Program-made: the position numbers and the translations under genes
Notes under the pieces: model-generated
Database searches by the model: none
The model's input: only the letters and a program-made list of their open reading frames with translations
Told to the model about the DNA's origin: nothing
Part shown: piece after piece, positions 38,067 to 45,938 of the stretch
Layout: each line of letters starts with the position of its first letter
Position numbering within the stretch: position 1 is the stretch's first letter
Assembly: GCA_004293485.1 (NCBI GenBank)
Contig: RDYW01000046.1
Coordinates: 1-48,943 of the forward strand
Source of the DNA: Sphingobacteriales bacterium
Lineage (GTDB): Bacteria; Bacteroidota; Bacteroidia; Sphingobacteriales; Sphingobacteriaceae
DNA length: 48,943 bases
Direction of reading: 5' to 3'

Positions 38067-38246
38067 ATGAAAAAATTAATCATTGTATTATTAGTGGCCT
38101 TAAGCGCCAATTTTGTAATTGCACAAGAAGGTGCAAAAGCCGATGCAAAAAAAGATTGCAGTAAAATGAAATGCTGCAAAAAATCTTGCTCGAAAACCGA
38201 AACTGCTAAAGTAGAAACCGCTAAACCTGCAGTTAAAAAAAGTTAA
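38067..38246 (+). CDS. Small exported cysteine-rich protein (59 aa)
   Basis: A short frame of 59 residues: signal peptide MKKLIIVLLVALSANFVIAQ, then a lysine-rich mature part with five cysteines in a tight cluster (CSKMKCCKKSCSK) and an Ala/Lys/Glu tail. The stop is followed 6 bases later by a terminator, supporting a real gene. A metal-binding or redox role is inferred from the Cys cluster only. I do not recognise a family. It lies 13 bases after psd and may be co-transcribed with it. Confidence 0.7.
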   Translation: MKKLIIVLLVALSANFVIAQEGAKADAKKDCSKMKCCKKSCSKTETAKVETAKPAVKKS

Positions 38247-38252
38247 AATTAT

Positions 38253-38293
38253 AAACTGCCGAATATTGTAAAACTGCATTCGGCAGTTTTTTT
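38253..38293 (+). terminator. Rho-independent terminator
   Basis: A perfect 12-bp stem (aaactgccgaat, 38253-38264, with 38278-38289) and a 13-base loop are followed by T7. It ends the psd/small-protein unit. Confidence 0.9.
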
Positions 38294-38335
38294 ATCTAAA
38301 AATCTACACAAATACCTACAATTGCCTAAACCTCG

Positions 38336-38355
38336 TTCGGTTTAATTAAACCGAA
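38336..38355. promoter_or_regulatory. 20-bp perfect palindrome upstream of the DUF4293 gene
   Basis: TTCGGTTTAATTAAACCGAA reads the same on both strands. It lies 53 bases before the DUF4293 start and is not followed by a T-run, so a dimeric repressor operator is more likely than a terminator. No regulator gene is adjacent. Confidence 0.4.
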
Positions 38356-38408
38356 TCGATTTTCTAACTGTACCTACTAAATTGTGTAAAATTTATCTAC
38401 GTTAAATT

Positions 38409-38870
38409 ATGTTACAACGAATACAATCTGTTTACCTTTTTATAGCCTCGATGGTAATTTATGCCTTATTTATTTTTCCGGTTGCCAGCGTATTCAATAA
38501 TATAGGTGCTCAAAAAATAATGGTTAATGGGGCTTACCAAGCCATAAATAATGAAGTAGTAAAAACCGAAAGTTTTTTACCCTTAACTATAGCCACCATC
38601 CTATTAGGTTTGTTGCCTTTGGTATTAATTTTTTTGTACAAAAACCGAAACCGCCAGCAAGTGCTTATTTATGGTTTGGTAGTAATTGTACTGGCACACA
38701 GCTATTGGCTTACGCAAACGGTGCAAAATATTAGCCAAAGCGTATTAAAAATGAGCGATTATGGCATAGGTGCTGGCTTACCTTCGGTGGCTATATTGTT
38801 TTTAGTATTGGCAGCAAAAGCCGTTGGCCGAGACGAAAAATTGGTAAAATCGGCCGATAGGTTAAGGTAA
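38409..38870 (+). CDS. DUF4293 membrane protein
   Basis: A 153-aa protein with four predicted transmembrane helices, beginning MLQRIQSVYLFIASMVIYAL as in the Bacteroidota DUF4293 family, with a short basic C-terminal tail (KSADRLR). Its function is not known. It is a single gene, convergent with argF' (8 bases between stops). Confidence 0.85.
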   Translation: MLQRIQSVYLFIASMVIYALFIFPVASVFNNIGAQKIMVNGAYQAINNEVVKTESFLPLTIATILLGLLPLVLIFLYKNRNRQQVLIYGLVVIVLAHSYWLTQTVQNISQSVLKMSDYGIGAGLPSVAILFLVLAAKAVGRDEKLVKSADRLR

Positions 38871-38878
38871 GTTATATA

Positions 38879-39847
38879 TCATAAAGAAAGCATATTTTTT
38901 AATACCGCTTGTGCAGCCCAAGTACGGTTATTGGCTTGGTTTAGCACCAGCGAATTTTGTCCATCCAAAATCTCATCGGCCAACTCTAAACCCCTACGCA
39001 CTGGCAAACAGTGCATTATACCTGCATTATTGGTAAGTTTTAATTTTTGGTTATCCATCATCCATCCCATACCATCGCTTTGTATTTTACCATAATTAGT
39101 ATACGACGACCAATTTTTTACATACACAAAATCGGCATTTTTTAAAGCTTCGGTTTGGTTATGTTTTACGGTTGCATTTGAAGTAAACTCGGGCGAAAGT
39201 TCGTAACCCAAAGGGTGTGTAATGGTAAATTCAACATCGGCTTTACACATCCACTCTGCAAACGAATTGGCAACAGCCTGGGGTAAAGGTTTTACGTGTG
39301 GTGCCCAAGTAAGTACCACTTTAGGTTTTATCTTTTTCGCTAAAGCGGGATTTTTAATAGCCCAAACCTCTTTAATCGTAATTAAATCGGCTAAGCTTTG
39401 CAGCGGGTGGCGTGTGGCCGACTCTAAACTTATAACAGGTACTTTGCAATAAGTTACAAATTTGTTAAAAATATTTTCCGAATAATCTTCCTCACGGTTT
39501 TGTAAGCTAGGGAAAGCCCTAAACCCAATTATATCACAATACTGCCCAAGCACACCTGCCGCCTCGCGAATGTGCTCTACCGTGGTTCCGTTCATTATAA
39601 CACCGTCGTTGGTTTCTAAGGCCCAGCCTTCTTTATCTAAATTCATAACAATAACCTGCATACCTAGGTTTAATGCTGCTTTTTGGGTGCTTATTCGGGT
39701 ACGTAAACTGGGGTTCATAAAAATTAAACCCAAAGTTTTATTTTTGCCCAAATGCTGGTAACTGTATGGATTTTTTTTTAACGCTAAAGCATCGGCTACC
39801 AAGCTATCTATATTTTGCACATCGTGTACACTCGAAAATAGTTTCAT
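38879..39847 (-). CDS. argF': N-acyl-ornithine carbamoyltransferase (ArgF')
   Basis: A 322-aa transcarbamylase of the Bacteroidota/Xanthomonas type that uses N-succinyl- or N-acetyl-ornithine instead of ornithine. Carbamoyl-phosphate binding is by FMNPSLRTRIST, with ATRHPLQSLADL and MHCLPVRRGLELADE also conserved. The acyl specificity depends on a residue in the 80s loop, here in NGTTVEHIREAAG. I could not assign it firmly. It lies 2 bases after argD on the minus strand and belongs to arginine biosynthesis. Confidence 0.9.
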   Translation of the reverse strand: MKLFSSVHDVQNIDSLVADALALKKNPYSYQHLGKNKTLGLIFMNPSLRTRISTQKAALNLGMQVIVMNLDKEGWALETNDGVIMNGTTVEHIREAAGVLGQYCDIIGFRAFPSLQNREEDYSENIFNKFVTYCKVPVISLESATRHPLQSLADLITIKEVWAIKNPALAKKIKPKVVLTWAPHVKPLPQAVANSFAEWMCKADVEFTITHPLGYELSPEFTSNATVKHNQTEALKNADFVYVKNWSSYTNYGKIQSDGMGWMMDNQKLKLTNNAGIMHCLPVRRGLELADEILDGQNSLVLNQANNRTWAAQAVLKNMLSL

Positions 39848-39849
39848 TT

Positions 39850-40986
39850 TTAGGCTTGATTTATAAGTTTAGAAAACGAAGTTAAAAATCTATCGGCGTG
39901 GGCTTTGGTTAAATTTAAAGCTGGTAAAAGCCTGATAACGTTGGGCTTTGCTTCGCCGGTAAAAATATGCTCTTTAAAAAGCAAATCGGCTTTTATGTGT
40001 GCTAACTCGGTAGGTAAATCAATGCCAATCATAAGCCCACGACCGCGTACTTCTATTATTTGAGGAATTTTTTTAAGTTCGGTAATTAAATAATCGCCTA
40101 TGATGGCCGCGTTTTTTATTAAGTTATGGGTTTCTATTTCTTCTAAAACAGCCAATGCAGCAGCACATGCCAAATGATTGCCACCAAAAGTGGTACCCAA
40201 CATACCGTACCATGGGCTAAGTTTTGGGTGTATTGCAATGCCTGCAACTGGGAAACCATTGCCCATTCCTTTGGCCATGGTATAAATATCGGCATTAATT
40301 TGGGCGTAATCGTGGGCATAAAATTTACCTGTACGCCCATAACCGCATTGTACACTATCGGCAATAAAATAGGCACCATAGGCATCACACATTGTACGTA
40401 TGGTTTGTAAAAAAATGTTGCCTGCTACTTGTATGCCACCTACACCTTGTATACCTTCAACAATTACGGCCGAAACTTTACTTCCGTTTTCGGCAAAGTA
40501 GTTTTCGAGTGCTATAGCATCGCCAAAAGGCAAAAAAACTACATTATTTGTTTGGTTTACTGGGGCAATAATTTTTGGGTTATCGGTTGCCGCAACGGCC
40601 AGCGAGGTACGCCCATGAAATGCTTTGGTAAACGAAACAATAATTTTACGGTTATTGGCAAAAGATGCTAGTTTAAAAGCGTTTTCGTTGGCTTCGGCCC
40701 CCGAATTGCATAAAAATAACTGGTAATTATTGCGGCCCGATATAACTCCAAGTTTTTCGGCAAGTTGTACTTGCTGAGGTATTTTTACTGAATTTGAGTA
40801 AAAACCTATTTTATTTAACTGACTAGTAAGCCTTTGCACATAATGCATATGGGTATGGCCTATAGATATTACTGCATGGCCGCCGTACATATCCAAATAC
40901 TCTTGCCCTTTTTTATCCCATATTAGGCTTCCTTGGCCTTTTACAATTTCAATATCGTGTAAAGGGTAAACTTCAAATAATTTCAT
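39850..40986 (-). CDS. argD: Acyl-ornithine aminotransferase (ArgD)
   Basis: A 378-aa class III PLP aminotransferase. The cofactor lysine is K239 in TMAKGMGNGFPVAG, and the Asp that holds the pyridine nitrogen is D210 in FIADSVQCGYGRTG. LCNSGAEANENAFKLA and FHGRTSLA are the phosphate and substrate regions. The immediate argF' neighbour and the family size point to N-acyl-ornithine rather than other substrates. It is divergent from the GH13 gene. Confidence 0.92.
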   Translation of the reverse strand: MKLFEVYPLHDIEIVKGQGSLIWDKKGQEYLDMYGGHAVISIGHTHMHYVQRLTSQLNKIGFYSNSVKIPQQVQLAEKLGVISGRNNYQLFLCNSGAEANENAFKLASFANNRKIIVSFTKAFHGRTSLAVAATDNPKIIAPVNQTNNVVFLPFGDAIALENYFAENGSKVSAVIVEGIQGVGGIQVAGNIFLQTIRTMCDAYGAYFIADSVQCGYGRTGKFYAHDYAQINADIYTMAKGMGNGFPVAGIAIHPKLSPWYGMLGTTFGGNHLACAAALAVLEEIETHNLIKNAAIIGDYLITELKKIPQIIEVRGRGLMIGIDLPTELAHIKADLLFKEHIFTGEAKPNVIRLLPALNLTKAHADRFLTSFSKLINQA

Positions 40987-41264
40987 AATGTGTGCTAAAC
41001 ATCGGCCTAAAGCCTAAATAATTTAGCTTGCAAGATTAAGGTTTTTTAAGCAGTTTTTAAAGAGAGTTGTGGTAGAATAAATAAAATAAATTTGCTACAC
41101 AAAACAGGCCAACGCACATCAATAACGTTATTAAACACTACAATTAGGCTTATCTTACCATCATGGCTTGTATAATTTAAACACTTAGTAAAAAAACACA
41201 ACACTCATTTTGTAAATCCAATAAAAAACCGTCTTTTTAGCTATCAAATTTAAAATTAAAAAAT

Positions 41265-42992
41265 ATGTTATTTAACTCTAAAAAAAGTATTTTATCGCTT
41301 TCGCTGATGCTGTTATTGGCTACCTTAAAAGCCCAAAACATAGCTCCTACCCTTTCGTATAATTATCCCTTATGGCTTAATGAGGCTGCTTTTTACCAAA
41401 TTTATCCTCAAAGTTTTAAAGATAGCGATGGCGATGGCATTGGCGATATAAAAGGGATGACCGAAAAATTACCTTATGTAAAATCGATAGGTGTTAATAC
41501 CATATGGCTTAACCCTGTATTTGCATCATCATTTAGGGATGCTGGCTACGATGTAGATGACTATTACAAAGTAGATGCCCGTTATGGCAATAATGATGAC
41601 TTAAAAAACTATATTGAGCAGGCACACACCTTGGGCTTGCGGGTATGTTTAGATTTGGTGGCAGGCCATACCTCAAAAAACAATAAATGGTTTAAAGAAT
41701 CGGCCAAAAATACAAGCAACGAATTTAGCGATAGGTATATATGGACAAACTCTAGAGACGTAAAACCTAAAGATTTTGTGATTAATTACGAAAGCAGAGA
41801 AGGTAATTATTTAAAAAACTTTTTTGATACGCAACCAGCATTAAACTATGGCTATGCCAACCCCGACCCCTCAAAACCTTGGGAACAATTGCCTACCGCA
41901 CCAGGGCCAGTAGCTACACGCGAGGCTTTAAAAGATATTATTAGTTATTGGATGAATATGGGTGCCGATGGATTTAGGGTAGATATGGCCTCATCGTTAA
42001 TTAAAAACGACCCTACTTTTGTAGAAACCTATAAATTATGGGGAAACATACGCACCTGGTTTTCGGCTAAATACCCACAAGGTGTATTGCTAGCCGAGTG
42101 GAGCAACCCCGAGCAAGCCATGAATGCAGGTTTTATGATGGATTTTATGATTCACTTTAACGCCAAAGGTTATCCATCGTTATTTTTTGAAGATAAAAAT
42201 GTGGTGTTAAAAGGAAACCAAATACCTTTTTTTTCGAAACAAGGGGGTACAATTACTGAGTTTTTAACCAGTTATTTATACCAAAAAAAGCAAGTAGGCA
42301 CCAAAGGGTTAATTGCTTTACCTACCTCTAACCACGATTTTCAACGCTTAAAAAGTGGCACACGCGATTCGGACGACCAAATACGAGTTGCCCTAGCTTT
42401 TTTATTAACTTGGCCTGGCGTACCCTATATTTATTATGGCGACGAAATAGGCATGAAATATATAAGTACCCAATTACCCGATAAAGAAGGTAGCGTAATA
42501 CCTTCGAACTTTGTACCCTATTATGCCAACCGAGCCGGCACACGTACGCCTATGCAATGGGATGCAAGCAGCAACGCAGGTTTTTCAACTGCCGAGGCTA
42601 GCAAACTATACTTGCCACAAGACCCCGATTTACTTAACCGCCCCACCGTTGCCAAAGCCGAAAAAGATACCTTATCGTTACTGCATTTTACCCGAAAATT
42701 ATTAAAACTAAGGCAATCAAACAAAGCATTAAACAATACAGGCGACTTAGAAATATTATTAGGTTTAAATAAAATATATCCCCTAATATATAAACGAACC
42801 GATGGTGTAGATAGTTATGTAATAATGGTAAATCCGAAAAACAATGCTGTACATGTGCAACTAAAAGAAAAATTAACTCTAAGCCCTATAATGGAACAAG
42901 GAATAAATATAGATGCTACTGTAAAAACCCGACAAATATTTATGGATGGGGTTAGTTTTGGGATTTATAAGGTAGTGCCCGATAAAAAATAG
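41265..42992 (+). CDS. Exported GH13 alpha-glucosidase/alpha-amylase
   Basis: A 575-aa protein with a signal peptide (1-24, ending LKAQ). GH13 catalytic residues are present: nucleophile D240 (ADGFRVDMA), acid/base E278 (LLAEWSNP) and D358 (LPTSNHDFQR). FYQIYPQSFKDSDGDGIGDI is the oligo-1,6-glucosidase/trehalose-synthase-like start. It probably cleaves small alpha-glucans in the periplasm. There is no SusCD pair nearby, unlike typical starch loci. The gene ends 87 bases before the IS3 element, which may have removed whatever originally followed. Confidence 0.9.
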   Translation: MLFNSKKSILSLSLMLLLATLKAQNIAPTLSYNYPLWLNEAAFYQIYPQSFKDSDGDGIGDIKGMTEKLPYVKSIGVNTIWLNPVFASSFRDAGYDVDDYYKVDARYGNNDDLKNYIEQAHTLGLRVCLDLVAGHTSKNNKWFKESAKNTSNEFSDRYIWTNSRDVKPKDFVINYESREGNYLKNFFDTQPALNYGYANPDPSKPWEQLPTAPGPVATREALKDIISYWMNMGADGFRVDMASSLIKNDPTFVETYKLWGNIRTWFSAKYPQGVLLAEWSNPEQAMNAGFMMDFMIHFNAKGYPSLFFEDKNVVLKGNQIPFFSKQGGTITEFLTSYLYQKKQVGTKGLIALPTSNHDFQRLKSGTRDSDDQIRVALAFLLTWPGVPYIYYGDEIGMKYISTQLPDKEGSVIPSNFVPYYANRAGTRTPMQWDASSNAGFSTAEASKLYLPQDPDLLNRPTVAKAEKDTLSLLHFTRKLLKLRQSNKALNNTGDLEILLGLNKIYPLIYKRTDGVDSYVIMVNPKNNAVHVQLKEKLTLSPIMEQGINIDATVKTRQIFMDGVSFGIYKVVPDKK

Positions 42993-43120
42993 CGTGTAGA
43001 TTCGAGTTATGGGCAAGCTTACAAGACGACAGCACTAAATAGAAAAATATGTCAGCTATATAATTTATTATGAGTGGTTTGTCTCGTCCTAAAATAGGTT
43101 TACAATAAAAAGTAAACAAA

Positions 43121-43447
43121 ATGGACAAAAAAATAGTAGAAAAAGAGGCAATCGTAGCCGAGTATTTAACAGGTAATTTGAGTTACCGAAAAATAGGAAT
43201 CAAGTATGGAATTGATTTTAGATTAATACATTCATGGGTAATGAGTTACCAAGGTAAAAAGCGAAAACATAGCCCCAAACCTAAAGAACAGAAAGAAGAA
43301 GAAGTTCCACTTTCTAATGAGGTGAAGCAATTGCAGCAAGAGTTACGCAAGGTACAATTGCACAATAAGCTGCTTAATGCAATGATTGATATTGCAGAAG
43401 AACAACTTAAAATAGACATCAGAAAAAAGTCTGGCACCAAGCGGTAG
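43121..43447 (+). CDS. IS3-family transposase OrfA
   Basis: A 108-aa helix-turn-helix protein (EYLTGNLSYRKIGIKYGID as HTH), followed by a basic linker and a leucine-zipper-like helix (NEVKQLQQELRKVQLHNKLLN). It binds the IS ends. Ribosomes that slip at 43423-43429 continue into orfB to give a fused OrfAB of about 411 aa. Confidence 0.9.
   Translation: MDKKIVEKEAIVAEYLTGNLSYRKIGIKYGIDFRLIHSWVMSYQGKKRKHSPKPKEQKEEEVPLSNEVKQLQQELRKVQLHNKLLNAMIDIAEEQLKIDIRKKSGTKR
43423..43429 (+). promoter_or_regulatory. -1 programmed frameshift site A AAA AAG
   Basis: In the orfA frame the bases read aga-aaa-aag, i.e. a canonical A AAA AAG heptamer. The -1 frame from here is open (VWHQAVETVEQSEPR...) and runs into orfB without a stop, so OrfAB can be made by slippage as in other IS3 elements. 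Confidence 0.8.
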
Positions 43448-43491
43448 AAACAGTAGAACAAAGTGAGCCACGTTGTGTAAACGAGCTTTGT

Positions 43492-44355
43492 TTGCTACTT
43501 GGTTATAGTAGGCAATCCTACTATCAGGGCATAAAATACATACAACAAAAAGCGTATGAATCGGATATAGTTATTGAAGAAGTGCTTCGTTATCGCAAGC
43601 ATCAAAAACGATTAGGCACAAGAAAATTGTTAGAAGAAATGCATGATTTTTTGTCTGCCCATCAGTTTCAAATAGGCAGAGATGCTATGTTTGATTTGCT
43701 TGCCCAGCGTGGCATGTTGGTAACTAAACGTAAGTGCAGAGGATGTATTACCACCCTCTCCAAACATCGTTTTAAGAAGTATCCCAACATCATTCGTGAT
43801 TTTATTCCCATAGCCCCTAATCAGCTATGGGCAAGCGATATAACGTACCTTCATTTACCTAACAGCTTTGCCTATTTAAGTTTGATAAGCGATGCATACA
43901 GCCGCAAAATAGTAGGCTTTTACTTGAGTAAAGATTTAACAGCAAAAGGTCCACTACAAGCATTAAAAATGGCATTAAAAGCAAACCCTAACATTGCAGG
44001 TTTGATTCATCACAGCGACCGTGGTGTGCAATATTGTTGCGATGCTTATGTAAAGCTATTGCAGGATAATGAAACAAAAATAAGCATGACCGAAAATGGC
44101 GACCCACTTGAAAACGCTATTGCAGAAAGAGTAAACGGCATATTAAAAGGCGAACTATTAGAAGAGATTTTCCCTAGTTTTGAAACAGCACAAAAGGATG
44201 TTGCCATTGCCTGTAGCACCTACAATCACTTAAGACCACATGGAAGTATTGACAACCTTAAACCAGCCGAAGCTCATCAAAAAACAGGAGAAATGAAGAA
44301 ACGATGGAAAAATTATTGGCAACAAAAGAAAGAAAAGCAGGTAAGTATGGTCTAG
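43492..44355 (+). CDS. IS3-family transposase OrfB (DDE integrase)
   Basis: 287 aa counted from the first ATG, though the frame is open upstream to the slippery site, so the functional product is probably OrfAB. The DDE triad is D116 (WASDITYL), D176 (HHSDRGVQY) and E212 (NAIAERVNG), with the 35-residue D-E spacing typical of the family. It appears intact and so the element may be active. Confidence 0.93.
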   Translation: MLLGYSRQSYYQGIKYIQQKAYESDIVIEEVLRYRKHQKRLGTRKLLEEMHDFLSAHQFQIGRDAMFDLLAQRGMLVTKRKCRGCITTLSKHRFKKYPNIIRDFIPIAPNQLWASDITYLHLPNSFAYLSLISDAYSRKIVGFYLSKDLTAKGPLQALKMALKANPNIAGLIHHSDRGVQYCCDAYVKLLQDNETKISMTENGDPLENAIAERVNGILKGELLEEIFPSFETAQKDVAIACSTYNHLRPHGSIDNLKPAEAHQKTGEMKKRWKNYWQQKKEKQVSMV

Positions 44356-44591
44356 GTTTTTTAAGGCATAAGCAGAATGCGTAATAAAAGCAAATTCGCT
44401 ATAAAGTGTAAACCTTATAACGGATTATTACGCTATCTGACTGGATTATTCCTGGCGAGTTGCTCCTCAGCAGAGCTCGATTCCACTTCATCCAGTTCAG
44501 CAAATGAAAAGGGTATTTAGGATTAAAAAAAAGTGTAAATTTGTAATAGGATTATTAATCAAAAAGTGTAAACTTTTTTCAGGACGAGACA

Positions 44592-44712
44592 CCTACAAGA
44601 AATTGGCGGTTCGGTGGTTAAATAAAGCTTTGTGCTACGTATCAAGTTTAGTGCTGGCAGACAGTATAGTGCTTCGCAATCGCCAACTTCTTGTAGCCGC
44701 AAAACGTTGTGC
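44592..44712 (+). repeat. attC-like site A (left end lost at the IS3 junction)
   Basis: An imperfect palindrome: ctacaagaa-a-ttggcg (44593-44608) pairs with cgccaa-c-ttcttgtag (to 44697). The right end reads ccgcaaaac-GTT-gtgc (G at 44706). The centre shares tttagtgct and gcttcg with site D. The left core box (expected cGCnnAACAgcgg) is missing, exactly where IS3 begins. A full 132-bp site would start about 11 bases inside the IS. Confidence 0.65.
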
Positions 44713-44746
44713 GATATATTTAAAAAAAACTAAGCGGATAAGAAAA

Positions 44747-44923
44747 ATGAAAGAAAATCTCAGTAAAATTGAACATTTACAAATTTTAGAAAATGAAGAT
44801 GCTGAAGAAATGTCAAAAAATTTATCGAAAATTGGTTATCGAAAATTAGGCTATACAGACGACCAAATAAATAAAATTATGGGCATTGAAGAACAACCAA
44901 AAGTAGAAACTAAAACAAAATAA
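44747..44923 (+). CDS. 58-aa hypothetical cassette protein
   Basis: I start at 44747 (MKENLSKIEHLQIL). The in-frame extension to 44504 only translates the IS3 tail and the attC-like repeat and must be artefactual. The protein is acidic then basic (ENEDAEEMSKNLSKIGYRKL, IEEQPKVETKTK), contains an internal repeat of NLSKI, and has no family I recognise. It ends 3 bases before the GIY-YIG gene, suggesting coupling. It is the first gene after site A. Confidence 0.5.
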   Translation: MKENLSKIEHLQILENEDAEEMSKNLSKIGYRKLGYTDDQINKIMGIEEQPKVETKTK

Positions 44924-44926
44924 ATT

Positions 44927-45700
44927 ATGGGAGAAGAAGCTTACATGGACGATGTTGTTGATGACTTAAATAGAGATATTACTTGTATGTATCATTGTTT
45001 TAGTTCATCTAAAACATTTGATGAATCAATAACAGATTTATCTACAATGTTTCAATTGACAGAAAAGGAAATATTAGAAATTCTAGAAATTACAGACAAC
45101 ATTAAAAAACCAAAATTTGAAGAAACTGCAAGTTTAAAATACCTTAAAGGTTTATCAACAAAAGAATTAAACGGGCTTTACAAAGTTTTAAGCACTCAAA
45201 ACTTGGGCGGTGAAAGTTTAGAAATCAGAAAAGAAATTGAACTAATTGTAGAGAAAAGAGTTTTGGAAAACGAAAATTTTGCGGTTGTTGGAGAAGAAAT
45301 AATGAATTTTAATATATACTCTGAAATTGAAAACTGGCAAAATTTTGAACTAAAATTTGAAACGAAATTATCGGAAAAGCACATGGTGATTGACATAATT
45401 AAATCTGAAATACCAAATTTCGTAAAACTTAACGGAATTTATTCAATATTCGACAAAACAGAATGTTTATATATTGGTGTTGGAAGGCCAATTTGGAGCA
45501 GAATTAAGTCACATTATACAGCATCTCAAAAAGAAGATAAAGCAAAAAGGTGGTCAGATTTTTTTAGTCAGTACAAAAGAACATTAACTGTATATTGGAT
45601 TCAATTTGACAATATTGAAAATAAAATAATCGGAGATAAAGCACGAATATTAGTTGAAAGTATATTACAAGAAAAATATAAACCAAAGTTTGAACAATAA
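44927..45700 (+). CDS. GIY-YIG nuclease-domain protein
   Basis: A 257-aa protein. The C-terminal third is a GIY-YIG endonuclease-like domain: GIY at 170-172, YIG at 182-184, catalytic-type Arg192 (IWSRIKSHY) and Glu244 (ILVESILQEKYKP). The N-terminal region has a helix-turn-helix-like stretch (TMFQLTEKEILEILEI) and predicted helices of unknown role. Stand-alone GIY-YIG proteins occur in homing, repair and defence. Its stop is 6 bases from attC-like site B, as expected of a gene cassette. Confidence 0.75.
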   Translation: MGEEAYMDDVVDDLNRDITCMYHCFSSSKTFDESITDLSTMFQLTEKEILEILEITDNIKKPKFEETASLKYLKGLSTKELNGLYKVLSTQNLGGESLEIRKEIELIVEKRVLENENFAVVGEEIMNFNIYSEIENWQNFELKFETKLSEKHMVIDIIKSEIPNFVKLNGIYSIFDKTECLYIGVGRPIWSRIKSHYTASQKEDKAKRWSDFFSQYKRTLTVYWIQFDNIENKIIGDKARILVESILQEKYKPKFEQ

Positions 45701-45706
45701 TACATC

Positions 45707-45838
45707 GCACAACAGCGGTTTGCTAAAATTGGGGTTTTAGGCTTTATCAAAGTAGGTTTCTTGTCAGCGAGGTTAGTTCGTTAACATAAACTACTCGCCT
45801 ACTTTTCCCCAACTTCAGCAAGCCCCAAACCGTTAAGC
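45707..45838 (+). repeat. attC-like site B (132 bp)
   Basis: The left box is gcacaacagcgg and the right box is ccccaaacc-GTTAAGC. GTTAAGC matches the integron core consensus GTTRRRY exactly (G at 45832). The arms pair as ttgct-aaaa-ttgggg with ccccaa-cttc-agcaa. Length and box positions equal those of sites C and D although the internal sequence differs. Confidence 0.7.
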
Positions 45839-45878
45839 GTCAGCTTAAAAATCGATCCCGACCGACATTTTGAAAATA

Positions 45879-45913
45879 TTTGTTTCTAAATTTAGAAACT
45901 TTGCTTACCTTTG
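45879..45913 (+). promoter_or_regulatory. Promoter with 18-bp palindromic operator before higBA
   Basis: TTTG at 45879-45882 and TACCTTTG at 45906-45913 (23-base spacing) form a Bacteroidota promoter. Between them, 45882-45899 is a perfect palindrome, GTTTCTAAATTTAGAAAC, lying across the polymerase site. This is the expected place for autorepression by the HigA antitoxin dimer. Confidence 0.65.
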
Positions 45914-45938
45914 TAGCGTTCAACAATCAATTTGACAA

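Larger units (their letters stand above)
43080..44591 (+). mobile_element. IS3-family insertion sequence (1512 bp)
   Basis: The terminal inverted repeats are TGTCTCGTCCTaaaataggtt at 43080 and the complement of tttttcaggacgagaca at 44575-44591, with about 19-20 of 25 bases matching. Inside are orfA (43121-43447), a -1 slippery site and orfB (to 44355), then a 236-base non-coding tail with hairpins and subterminal repeats (aaagtgtaaa three times). No target-site duplication is seen: the flanks are ..agtggtt and cctacaag... Its right end touches the first attC-like repeat. Confidence 0.85.

Noticed and set aside
41121-41132. Palindrome AATAACGTTATT between argD and the GH13 gene
   Set aside because: It is only 12 bp in AT-rich sequence and is expected by chance at this length; no promoter context ties it to a gene.
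44504-44746. Long N-terminal extension of the 58-aa cassette protein
   Set aside because: It translates the IS3 tail and right inverted repeat, then the palindromic repeat; the composition (Lys/Cys-rich, then repeat-derived) is not protein-like. The gene more likely starts at 44747.
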